Below are positions 1 through 33,000 of a stretch of DNA of 64,000 nt, piece by piece. Positions within the stretch are counted from its first letter, which is position 1. Each line of letters starts with the position of its first letter. A model generated the notes under the pieces. It did no database searches and was not told the DNA's origin. It saw only the letters and a program-made list of their open reading frames with translations. The position numbers and the translations under genes were made by a program. This DNA is from Lates calcarifer (lineage: Eukaryota > Chordata > Actinopteri > Centropomidae). Location of the stretch: positions 23,686,307 to 23,750,306 of the forward strand of contig NC_066845.1 of assembly GCF_001640805.2 (NCBI RefSeq). The letters are read 5' to 3'.

Positions 1-599
1 TTTGCAACCTTTACAGCCCTCTCTTGACTTTTCATGCTGTTTACTGTTGACACACAAGTTACAGAACCTGAACTTTGTCTGTTTTCTTTTTTTTCTCGCA
101 GTGGAAAATGTGAACTGTCGCACCACATCCTGTCAAATTGGTCAGTTTATATGGGTCTAGACACACTGCATGGTATTTAGGTCTGCATGGATGTTTTCAC
201 AATAACAGTAGCTGATTGTTTGACTCAGTAGTGGAATAATTAGATTTTTAATTCAACTTTTGCAACGTCCAGTTTCACTCCACTCTTTATCTCAGCTTGA
301 CTTCAAGTGCAGCTTTAAACTTGGCACTGAATCTCTGAATCTCATCATGTGACTTAAAGCTGAAGTTTGAGGTGACCATGATCTGTTTTTAGTGACCAAA
401 ATAACCAAAATATAAAATCCAGTCTTTGCCTTTGTTACATTTTTTGGAAACTCTTGATGAAAAATATTTTTTTGTCTCCATTTTTACGTTGTTTTGGTCA
501 CATGCCACCTCTGTGCTCTTTTAAAATAGATCTCAATGGATAGTAAAAGCACTTAATTTAACACTTACACTCCTCCTTAACTGATTAGTTTGTAAAAAT

Positions 600-760
600 A
601 ATCAGCATCTGTTTCCAGCTTCTCAAATGTGAGGATGTGATGCTTCTGTTTGTCACGCATGAGATTAAACTGAATATCTTTGGGTTTTGGTCAAAACAAG
701 ACACTGGAGGACAAATTAAGACAGATGTTTTTGTTGTTTTTTGCTGTTTTCAACAAAACG
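600..760 (+). repeat. Fragment of dispersed teleost repeat (family A)
   Basis: Contains the recurrent phrases CTTCTCAAATGTGAGGAT and ATCTTTGGGTTTTGG followed by AAAACAAGACA. They recur in this window near 2040, 14330, 39370 and 53320. This is a decayed interspersed, non-coding repeat that often occurs with TTAATCGATTAATCG-like stretches. Confidence 0.6.
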
Positions 761-1954
761 ATTGATCAGCTCCTCGAAAAAATACTGTCAGATTCACTTA
801 TAATGACAATAATCATGGTCCTTGTCGAGACCAGTCAGTTTGTTTTCGTTCTGTTTTCAGTTTGCCTCGTCCGTCTCTCTGATCAGTCACACTCTTTCCT
901 CTCAGCACAGAGCTACATCTAACAGATCACAGATCAGTTAATCTTATTTGAGTAATCATGCAGCTAAGTGCTGATCGCAGCACCCTAAACCTGAAGTGTG
1001 ACATTGTTTGATTTGCTTGGCTGACGATCCAGAATCTAAAGATACTCAGTTCTCTATCAAACCAGTAGGAAGCTGGAACCAGGTCTTTGATTGGAAGATG
1101 AACCAAAGCGAGTCGTCTGGTTGTAGAACTTTTTTATATTTAATTTTCTGTCTGTTGATTAAATGATTGATCAACTAGTTCTGCATTAACAGATTTATTG
1201 GGAATCAATCTGTAGCAGTGAAGTGCTCCAGAACCTCCTCGATCAGTAATTTATCAGAACTAATAAAAGTATAAATTTCAGGTAAAAGATTAGTTATTTA
1301 TGGGGACTTTTTTCCTCCCCTGTAACCCTGTGTTACTCCCAAACTGCACCACTGTTAGTTTGCCTGTCAGGTGTGATGTCAGGTCTCTCGTATCACAATA
1401 AATCAGTGAGGTGGGTTTCTTTTAATCACAGACACACGCCTTCCTGCGAAGAGGAACCTGAGTCACTGTAAATCACTCACTGTCACTGAAAGCAACAGGA
1501 GCGCGTGTTTCATATTTATGTAACAGCTGAGGAGGAACAAAACAAGTTGTTCTGGTTTGTGTCGTCTAATGCCGTCGCCCTGGTTTGTTTTATATTTGAC
1601 TTCTTCAGAAAGCTCGTGAACCCTGCTTGGATCAAATCGGTTTATAAATCTATTTGTTCTGTTTGTTATGGTGAGTCATGAAGCCTTTATCTTGTCTTTG
1701 TTCAGACTAAATGGAAAGATAAATGTGTGAAGCTTTGGATTACTGTAATATGGACAGAGTTTGGTTTTACCTGCGAACGCATTGAAATCCGATACTTTCT
1801 AAACTGAATGATGCCTTCAAGATACCAGAGAGCAGAAATAAATACTACTGTGATACTGCAGCAAATAAGCGATGCTGCTGAGTAATGAATACAAGGCTTT
1901 TGGCACCAGTTTGTGGACCAGTAGTGTAATTTAACACATATTAGACATTTAAAT

Positions 1955-2235
1955 TAGAGCTGAACGATTAGTTGATTAATCGACTGACAGAACAGTACTC
2001 ACAGTATTTCACAGATTTCAGCCTCTCAACAGAGAAGATTTGCTGCTTTTCTTTTGTAAAGTGAATATTGTGTTGGGGTTTTGGGACCTAAGCTCGAACA
2101 AAACAAGACCTTTTGAGGATGTCACCTTTAGTCTAGCGAAAAGTATGTCATTTAATTAGCTAGGTTGCAAGTAAGGGTTATTTTTAAAAATTATTCATTA
2201 GTCTACTGATTACTTTTTGGTCATTTAGCCTTTAA
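1955..2235 (+). repeat. Dispersed teleost repeat (family A)
   Basis: Starts near GAGCTGAACGATTAGTTGATTAATCG and continues through the internal landmarks TTTGCTGCTTTTCTTTTGTAAAGTGAAT, the GGGTTTTGGGAC motif and AAAACAAGAC. It is a longer copy of the family seen at 38942-39480. The AATCGATTAATC-type termini suggest a non-autonomous DNA element. Confidence 0.6.
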
Positions 2236-2739
2236 AAAGTTATAAAGAAAGTGAAAAACCACCCTAAACAAAATGTAACAAAATGGTTTTGTCCAGAAAT
2301 CTGTTCAAAACTCCCAAATATTCATTTTAGAAACAGAGAAAAGCAGCAGATTCTCTCATTTAAGAGAATAGAATCAGGGAATATTGGTGATTTTTGGTTG
2401 ATTAAATATCAGATATTGATTATCTGTACGATCCATCTATAACCTGATATCCAAACGCTGTTAAATATTTAACACAAGTGCACAACAAGTTTGTCTCCTG
2501 ATAAACAGGTCTTTTATTTTGAAATCTCTTCAGAATAAGGCGTCCTCAGCTCAGCTTGGTAGAGATTTGGTGATTTTGGCTTCTTATTTACTCCGTCTTC
2601 ACCTTCAGCTGCTGAGAACTGAAGGGAAACGCTGCTGTGCTGGTTAATAAGTAACCCTGTATGAAAAGGCTTTTCCATTACGTTCTATTGTCTGGTTCAT
2701 TAGCTGTTTTTCAGCCACGAGTTGAAGGTCAGTGAAGAG

Positions 2740-3021
2740 TTGACCGGAGGGGTTGTCAACCACATTAGCTCACCATGCGTTTCACCTGGAGGCCCAGCGG
2801 AGGGGTCGGTTCTACCCAAACAGCCTCAAAGTCCTGTTTCCTCTTATAGGACACAGATCGTTTGGCTGTCATCTGAGGAAGTCGTCTAATCTTAGCCGTG
2901 AAACTTATCCCTCCCGCTCGGAGGACTCGCTGGGTATAGGCTCGTTGTCGGGGGGCTTGTGGACTCAGTTGTGTGTTTGCTACCTGCGCGCGGTGGGAGG
3001 AATTTAGAATGAGAGTTACAG
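2740..3021 (+). other. Candidate 5' noncoding exon or promoter island of kank1
   Basis: This stretch is clearly GC-richer than its surroundings and ends in a good splice donor (ACAG|GTAAGC, exon end 3021). It would fit a noncoding first exon joined to the acceptor at 6027. No TATA box or coding potential was seen. The call is inferred from composition and the donor only, and could be coincidence. Confidence 0.25.
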
Positions 3022-5529
3022 GTAAGCTGCATGAGCTGATAGTTAAAAACAGACGATCTCAGCGTTGTGGTTTTGATGGTTGTGCGACCTGCTGTCTGTG
3101 ACTGTTACGTCAGATCCTGCAGGCCTTGACCTGCAGCGTTACTCTGTTCAACACACCGTAATAACACCTCGTTTTCACTCTTAACCTCACATGATCCCAA
3201 AGACAGGAAAGTCTGATAAACATGATTTTGCTGGAGTCAGTTCTGTTGTGGAAAAACGTCCAGAAATGTAATGTGATAATCCTCTAGGACAGTTTTAAAC
3301 CAGGAACTCATGCATGTGACAAATCTTTTTTTAAAAAGTTTGCTTTAAAGTGAGTCCGCCCAGTTTTGCTGTGATATTATGCAACAGGCTGGAAGCTCAG
3401 GTTTTGCTGAGGGTATTCATAGAAATCCTCTTTCAGGAGGAGTGAGCTATGAGTAAAGATGTGAGTTCCTCAGCATGTTGACCATTAACTGACTGAGCAG
3501 CAGAAAGGAGAGAAAAGAGGGAAAAAGTCCAGAAGAGTTCTTTAAAACCTCAGCAAAGGACGTTACACAAGGCACAAGGGAAATAAACAGTTCAGTTTCA
3601 AAGTACCAAAGCTTAATGATCTGGTCTTGCATCCTTTGATGATGATGATGATGATGAGGGACAGAATCCCTTGTTTTCTTTTCCTTGTGTTTTATCTGAG
3701 GATTTCCTGCTCCTTCCTTCAGGTTTGCGTTCTGGACGCCCATGGAGCAGGACACTTGGGAGATGTTTGGTCAGTCTCATGGTTTCTTTGCATGGAGTTG
3801 GTCATTTTTCAAACTGAATGTGTTTTAAATTGTCAGAGCTGCATTTGGATATTAAGGAGCGGCCGGCATGAAGCGTTTTCTTTGTGTTCAGTTCCTTCCC
3901 TTTGTCTTTCCTGCACAAAGACTGTTGTGCTAGTTGTTCCGATCTTCAGTAATTTAATCAATAACTGGAACAGTTTTGTGCAACAAATCTGCAACTATCC
4001 CTGTAACTGGAGGTCAAACCTTTGTCACAAATACAAGAAATAACAGACTGGGATGTTATTCTTCATTGTACTGTTACTAATGTCGTCATTTACTCTATGT
4101 TAGAGCCAACTATTTCAGCTGATACCATATTTAAATGTGTGTTTTTTATGCAAGTAGGTGCAGTTTTGATGGGGATGGACATGAGTCAGGTGCACCAGCT
4201 GCTTCAAACAGTAATATTTGAAATCCAGGTTGTCACATCATGACTAGTTCACCTGAGGCTTAAGGGTCTTCCTAAAATTTATTCAAAATTCAGCTTTCAA
4301 AGGTTTTGAATACATTTGCCTTTTAAAAAAAACAGCCGCCTGTTTTTGTTTTTTCTCCCAAACAGCAGATTTTTCTACAAATTATCATAGTGACAGATGT
4401 AAAATGCAGTTTAGAGGCATTTCTTCTATGTCAAAATGAATAATATATGGTTATAGCTGATTTTAAATATGAGGGAGAGCAGCTTGGAGGAGAAGGAGGT
4501 CAGAAACATGGCTGTGGTTTATTTGGGTGTTGGACCAGGTCGGTGCGCTCTGTAACGGACGGGTCACGTCTCTTCTCTCTGTATCAGATCTATAATAGTT
4601 CTTGTGGATGACGGGCAGTCAGGATTTAGACACATCAGTCTAATGACTTTGCTGTGCTTCTTTATTTGGATGCGTACTGTAAACAAGGATTTATTTGTGC
4701 TGCAGACGAGTGAAAGCTTATCTGCAAAGTAACTACCGACGGACTGACCTTTCAGATGTCCCCTCTGAATCATTATGTGGCTTCAGGTCAAATTATAATG
4801 ATCAGAAAACTGCTGTTGATGTGCTGTCAGCTGATAGGTTTGACATATGACAACAGGTGACATGTTGTCTCGTCTTTGTGAGGCTATCCGAGCCAACCTT
4901 GTCTCTGCGTCTTCACCAAACTAGTGGCGTCTGTGTGGCCCATGAAGTCGACTTTTCCCCCTGGTGTTGGCGTTGAGAATGGCTCTTTTGTTCCTGCTCA
5001 TAATGTTTCCATTGATAATGACCAGAGCAGTGAACACAGCAGAACCTCTGTGTTCGTAAATGTCAGATGCAGCCACACCTGTGAAAAGGTCAGACATCAG
5101 CGCCGTCGATCACTTAAAGTGGACTTCAGCTTGCACTGAGAAAGGCTTTTGTTGAACGGAACTTAAAGTACATGTCGGATGGAGAACTGTCATGTTACTT
5201 TGGGTGTTTTTGTGCTTTTTGAAGTGTTTCTCTGCTCAAGTTACACCTATAATTTGTTCCAGCATCCTGCGCTTCTAATCAGAAATAACGTTCTGCCAAC
5301 AGGGCGTGTGGAAAAAGTGATTTCTTTGTGTTTGCACTGTATTTTTGGGATAATAATAATGATGTTTAGTGCATTTTTTTAAATCAAAGCCCAGATAAGA
5401 AAATGAATCAGCAGCTTTTTAAATAATTTCTTCCTGTTCTTCCTGTAATTTCCCTGTTTTTCTTTTTAATGTACGATCCTTAACTGAAAACCTTTTGGCT
5501 TTTAAACTTTCAGTTGAACAAAAAAAAAA

Positions 5530-5945
5530 AAAGCAACATATATTAAAGGTTAACTCCAGTATTTTTGAACCTGGGCCTAATTTCTCCCATGTTTTAGGTG
5601 TAAATGATTGAAAGAAACATCGCTGTAGGTTGGTACCAGACTCCATTGACAAAAATGTGAATTTTACCAAGCAGAACACAGGAGTTGTTGGAATACTGCT
5701 GCCTCCATCAGTTAGTTTGTTTGTGTTATTGTGCGACTTTCAGTGGTGCAAGAGGTATTCAGATCATTTACAGAAGTAAAAGTACCACACAAAAACACAA
5801 AAAAACTAACTGATTGAGGCAGCAGTATTCCAGCAGCTCCTGTGTCCTGCTCGGTAGAATCACTGTTTTTGTCAATGGAGTCTGGTGCCAGTATTTAGCA
5901 GTGTTTCTGGTTGAACAAAAAGAATCTTACTCTTAAATAAAAGAG
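5530..5945 (+). repeat. Palindromic (fold-back) element, copy 1
   Basis: The left arm (about 5620-5730, with ACTCCATTGACAAAAATG and GGAATACTGCTGCCTCCATC) is repeated in reverse complement in the right arm (about 5800-5895, with TGAGGCAGCAGTATTCCAGC and TTTTTGTCAATGGAGTCTGG). The loop (about 5740-5800) resembles the start of the common teleost repeat with CAGTGGTG and AAGTATTCAGAT. The shape suits a non-autonomous fold-back DNA element. A second copy lies at 6630-6990 with its loop inverted. Confidence 0.7.
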
Positions 5946-6120
5946 TTTTCCAAGTCACATACTTATAATAACAGTTTTATCACTAACTTGATGTGTGAGT
6001 AAATGTTTCCTTTGTGTTTTGTCTCAGTTTGCAGGTTGCATGGTAATCTGGACTTGATGCATGGCAGTTGCATGACCGCAGTAGGTCTTGTTGTGGGACT
6101 GAGAGCGCACAGCTGCAGCC

Positions 6121-28302
<22,182 letters not shown>

Positions 28303-29180
28303 ACGCCCCCCCACCCACAGAAACCCTGCGCTGCTATTGGTCCACGCTGAACGATGCCTTACCCACAGCTGGATGAGGAACTAATTAACCCCAAGTACTA
28401 ACAAACAAACCAATCAACCAATGAGATTTCTGGAAGTGTTTTTTTTTCCTTCTTTTTTTAATTTATGTGCACACTTCTTCCTCGCCTCCACGTCGAGCCC
28501 AAAGTGCCCTTTGAATATGAATGTAACCAGCTGGTGCCTCGAGTCCTGACACATTCAAACAATCAGCAAACCACTGGAGTTCACACCAACATGGACACAT
28601 TCAGCTTTTCTTTTTAGTTTTTCTCCTTTTTTTGGCAATTTGACCTTTTTTTTTTTATTCCTAAGCTCAATGTTGATCATTCAAGAGCAACAAAAACCCC
28701 TTCATTTGTGATTTTTTTTTAGCACATCAGAGTAAACAGATGGAGAATAATCCACCCACACGTTAGAGGAAAGTGTTTCCTGTATATATTACTCGCCTCG
28801 ACATCAGCTCGGATGAACGCATCGATGAGTAGACGTGACCTAGACTGGAGAAACTGTACTTTTATACAAATCCTTTGTATCTATTTAAAGAAAAAAAAAA
28901 AGAAGAATCACAGTATTTTGAATATTTCCTATTACTACTTAACGATCCATGAAGTTATATATTTATCAAAAGTATAGTTTTTAATGCAGATATATGTATT
29001 TCATTGTACATACGGTGGTTACAGTAGTTTAGTTGTCTTCTCTCTCTGTCTCTCATGTGTAATATAAACCGTCTGTCCTGCTCTAGTGTTTCATCCAGGT
29101 ACTGACTTTCATCTTCGAATGAGAATTGAAGTGCCTGAGACTTTGCCATATAACAAATAAACATCGATTAAAGAATTTAA
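28303..29180 (+). other. kank1: kank1 3' UTR with poly(A) signal
   Basis: The non-coding sequence after the stop contains one well-placed AATAAA at 29156-29161, so cleavage is expected near 29175-29185. The UTR has several T- and A-rich runs. The end is inferred from the signal. Confidence 0.75.
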
Positions 29181-29820
29181 ATCTGTCTCGTCTTCATTTA
29201 GGACCCACAAACCTTAAGGAAACACGAGTACTTTCAGTATTTCTGTTTTACTTTACTCCAGAGTTAAGTAGTGTACTTTGCTACTGCACTACTTTAATCT
29301 GCTAACTTTAGTTTGTAGATTCTGAATAATACAAAATGTAAATGTTGATGTATTATTTATACAATTAAAGACTCAGTCATATACATTATTCTGAAATGGG
29401 CCAATTTCCTTAATGAATATTTTAACTTTTGGTACTCTTAAGTGTATTTTAATGCTTAACTTTATTTGTACTTTCACCAAAGTAAACACTGATATTTTCT
29501 TCCACTGCTGATTGAGGATCATGTTTTCCAGTTGTATTAATCTCTGGGAAAGCGTGATGAAAAAACATTTTTTAGGTTTTAACTTAAACCTGCAGGATGG
29601 AGCTTTTGTCTCCCCCTGGTGGCAGCAGAGAGTAACTACAACCTGTGTTTGTTCTCACGGTTAATCGCCTTCTTTTTTAGATCATAATCCTCTGAATGTC
29701 TCCGATGTTTATTTATATGTAAAAGTCCCAGACAGCAGCTGATACTGTTGGATATTTATCACCATTCTCTGATGTTTTTTAAACCAAAAGATTCAGATGA
29801 ACAGATGAATCAATAATTAA
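29181..29820. repeat. kank1-cfap157 intergenic spacer with a dispersed repeat
   Basis: About 29215-29515 resembles the family C repeat at 35866-36303 (GAGTACTTTCAGTATTTCTG, TACTTTGCTACTGCACTAC, ending TTCTTCCACTGCTG). The rest shows nothing recognisable. The two genes converge here. Confidence 0.5.
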
Positions 29821-29991
29821 TCTGTAGTTTATATTTTTATTAATAAATCTAAAGTGTGAGTCAGAGGTTTGGCACATGTTGCCTTCATAATCCTAAGTAA
29901 GAAGTAAGAAAAGAACTGAATATTTTAGTTTTTTTTCCTGTAACAGTAAAAAGCTTTTTTTCTAGTGATTAAAAAATCTGTTTTGTTTCTG
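29820..29991 (-). other. cfap157: cfap157 3' UTR with candidate poly(A) signal
   Basis: On the minus strand AATAAA lies at 29841-29836, about 150 nt after the stop codon. A second AATAAA occurs at 29713-29708, so the 3' end may extend further. Confidence 0.5.
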
Positions 29992-30088
29992 TCATTTGAG
30001 TTTGGTGACCGAGCGTTTGGACGTCAATAATCTGACAGCTGAATCAGTCAGGTTTACGGAGCTGGTCGTCTTCTTACTGGACGGTTTC
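29992..30088 (-). CDS. cfap157: cfap157 exon 9: C terminus and stop
   Basis: Acceptor TTTTTCTCAG. It encodes RKPSSKKTTSSVNLTDSAVR and then LLTSKRSVTKLK, with TGA at 29994-29992. The phase (2) matches exon 8. The basic tail is not strongly conserved, so the call rests mainly on splice sites and phase. Confidence 0.75.
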
Positions 30089-33000
30089 CTGAGAAAAAGA
30101 ACAGAAATAAACAGGACATGAAAAATCAGTCATTTTAAAAAACAAAACAACAAACTGAATTCACCATTTACAATGAGGGTGTTAGTATTTCTGTATAACG
30201 AGTAAAACTAGAAATCATTTGTTTAATCATCAACTGTTAGATAGAAATTTAAGTCTTTAAATATCAAAATGAGAACATTATTAATTTATAATGAATGAAA
30301 GATGAGTTTCAGGTGATGTTTCTTTTCTAAAATCAAAATGTTTCCATGAGACAGCTCTATTTTTTAAATTAAATTTAAGTTTAGAAGTAAGTTTTAGCTA
30401 TTAGAAATTTTTTTGTTATAATTTTTTCAACTTTTAAGGAGAGGCAAAAAGCCTTGGTGGCTTTTGTCAGTTTGTGTGTTTATTTTTATGTGTACCTGTT
30501 ATTTTAAATTAAATGTGTCTGTGTAAATAAACAGATATATCACATTAAACAGACTCAGCAGGTGAATTCTGACACACCTGTGCAGAGGCAGGATGGACCC
30601 AGCTCCCGTCCTGTGCTTGAGTCTCGGTGCAGGAGGAGGAACAAACCCGAGATCTCCCGGTCTGTAGCGGGTCAGATGAAACTCGAAGCTCCGAGTCGGA
30701 TCCAGAGCCGGATCCAGAGTCTCTGCGCTGTGAAGACACAAGAACAGAGGATGATGGTGATGAAGATGGAGCGCTGCAACTCACACTCAGATTTGATTTT
30801 AGTCGGTGAGTTTATCACCTGTCTGCTGCAGGGTTGGAGTCAGCGGGCGTGGGTCCATCCAGGACAACCAGCAGCCTCTGCATCAGCTGCCTCCACTGGA
30901 GGACGCTGGAGTCCGCCTCCGAGTCCTGATCAGTCGGTGCCTCCTGCAGGAGGAGAGAGTAAATGAAAATGTGCTTATAAATAAAGTTATTTGATCATGT
31001 TTGTGTGTCCTGATGTGTTGTCTTTACCAGCAGGGCTTCCCTGAGACTGACGGCTGCCTCCTGCACGGTGCTCTTCATCCTCCTCCTCCTCCTCCTCTCC
31101 TCCTGCAGCTCCGCCTCCAGCCGACTCACCTGGGCTCTGCTCTTCTCGCCCTGTTCAGACAGCGAGGCTCGGTCCTGTCTGAAATCAAAGCACAGCAGTG
31201 ACAGCGATGGTGTGAGCAGACTGTGGAGGGGGAGGGGGTATAGCTCAGTGGCAGAGCATTTGACTGCAGATCAAGAGGTCTCCGGTTCAAGTCCGGATGC
31301 CCCCTGTGAGGCAGCTTTATTCTGCTCCTCCACAGATCATTAAAGTCTCGTCTCTGCTCGTTGTTAATGTGGGCTGTGTCTACTGTCAGTGAAGTCGGTG
31401 CAGTCTAACACCAGCTACTGCCGAGTTCAGGCCATGAAACCTGTCTTCCTTTGTGTTTTCACTCGTCTATAATCCAGGTTGTATTTTCTCTCATGTATGT
31501 TCAATATTTACTCTCTTTTAGCTTCATGCTGGAAACAGAGTGACTCACAGCAGTGGATTCATACTGCAGACAGCTGAAAGGTTCAGGTTTCTGTTGCTGC
31601 AGGACAGGTTGAGGTTTCAGCGCCACCTGCTGGACACTGGAGCTGAGCTGCACCCAGCTGCAGTCAATGAACACCAATTAGTCCTTTTATTTAAGAGTGT
31701 GCTCCAGAGTGTGTGCACGCTCTGGTTTGTCTGTTGTTCCAGGTGTGTATGTGGAAGTTTAATTTAAGTTAATGTGATTTTGTGGCAGTTACTCTGCTTG
31801 TTATTTTAGATTAGAGTTGTGAGGCTCTAGATGTGTTTGTATCGGCTCATTTTCATTCACTACAGTTGCTTAATTTAGAGACAGTATGTTAGTAGCATGG
31901 ACTCTGAACTGTTTCTACTTTACTTATTTATTTAGTGTTTAAACATAGAGCTTTATATCATTATTTAACCTGTGTTTCTGTTTCTTGTTTTGCTTCCTGT
32001 CCCGCCCTGATTAGTTTCACCTGTTCCTGGTCACTCCTGCCTTCTTTATGTGTTTGTCTGTGTAGTTTCCTCAGTGTGAAGACGTCTGGTGTTTGATTCT
32101 GAGCTGCACCTTCCTGCCTTCATGTGTGTGAGTCTGCATTTGGGTCCAGAAATCACTGAACTGCAACAACATGGCTCTTTAATATCTGTGTTTATTAATG
32201 TCTGCTGATGCTCCTTTACTTTCCTGTGGCTTCATTCAGTCTTTGTCTTATTTTTGTGTTGTATTCCTGCAGCTTATCGTCCCTACACCACTGCACCTGC
32301 CAACTCAGTCTTTTACTACTAATAAAAATAATGTATATGAATCCTTTCCAGTTAAAAAATGTAAATATAAGCCTCATATTTTGGAGGTTTGTGTTAAAAC
32401 TAAAAACTTCCCTCCTCTATAAACATATTGGATGTTCTTGTTAACTACTCTGAACACTATAAAGAATAAACATAGGATGAGTCAGTGGGAGCAGGACAGT
32501 AGAGACCTGAGCGCCTTCATCTCAGCCTGGATGTCTTTGTGCTCGGAGCGAAGCTGCTGATGCTCCTGTGTGCAGACGTCCAGCTCCGCCTGCAGCAGCT
32601 GACACTTCTCCGTCAGCTGCTCGATCACCTGATGGAGGGGAGATGTTTTTAGCAAACTGTTTGTTTTTAACATAAACCAATCCACTGAGGTTTCCTCTGA
32701 CCTTCTTGCGGATGCAGCTCTTGCGGGTCAGCTCGCTCAGCATTTCCTCCAGGACGTCCACGTCCGCGCTGAGTCGGCTCTTGCGGTCCTGCAGCGCCGA
32801 CTTCTCCTTCATCACGAGCTGAGCCTGCTCCGACAGCTCGCTGAGCCGAGCCTTCATCTCCGCGTTCTCCTGGAGGGCCAACCTGGTCGTCTCGGGAACC
32901 CTCTGGTCCACCAGGCGCTCCACCTCTGCCGCCATGGCCGCCACGTGGCTGTCCATCTCCTTCTCCATCCTTCAGTCAGGGAACAGAAGAGGGAGAGAGA

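Larger units (their letters stand above)
1..6027. other. Upstream region / 5' part of kank1, no coding gene seen
   Basis: No recognisable protein domain or RNA gene was found on either strand; the short open frames are scattered and look random. The region is AT-rich and contains dispersed repeat fragments (about 600-760 and 1955-2230). It must lie upstream of, or within, the 5' noncoding part of kank1, because the exon bearing the start codon appears to begin at a splice acceptor at 6027. The human neighbour DOCK8 was not seen. Confidence 0.6.

Noticed and set aside
3447..3755. Minus-strand open frame with a histidine run
   Set aside because: The histidines come from a short ATG/ATC simple repeat; there is no domain, splice context or conservation signal.
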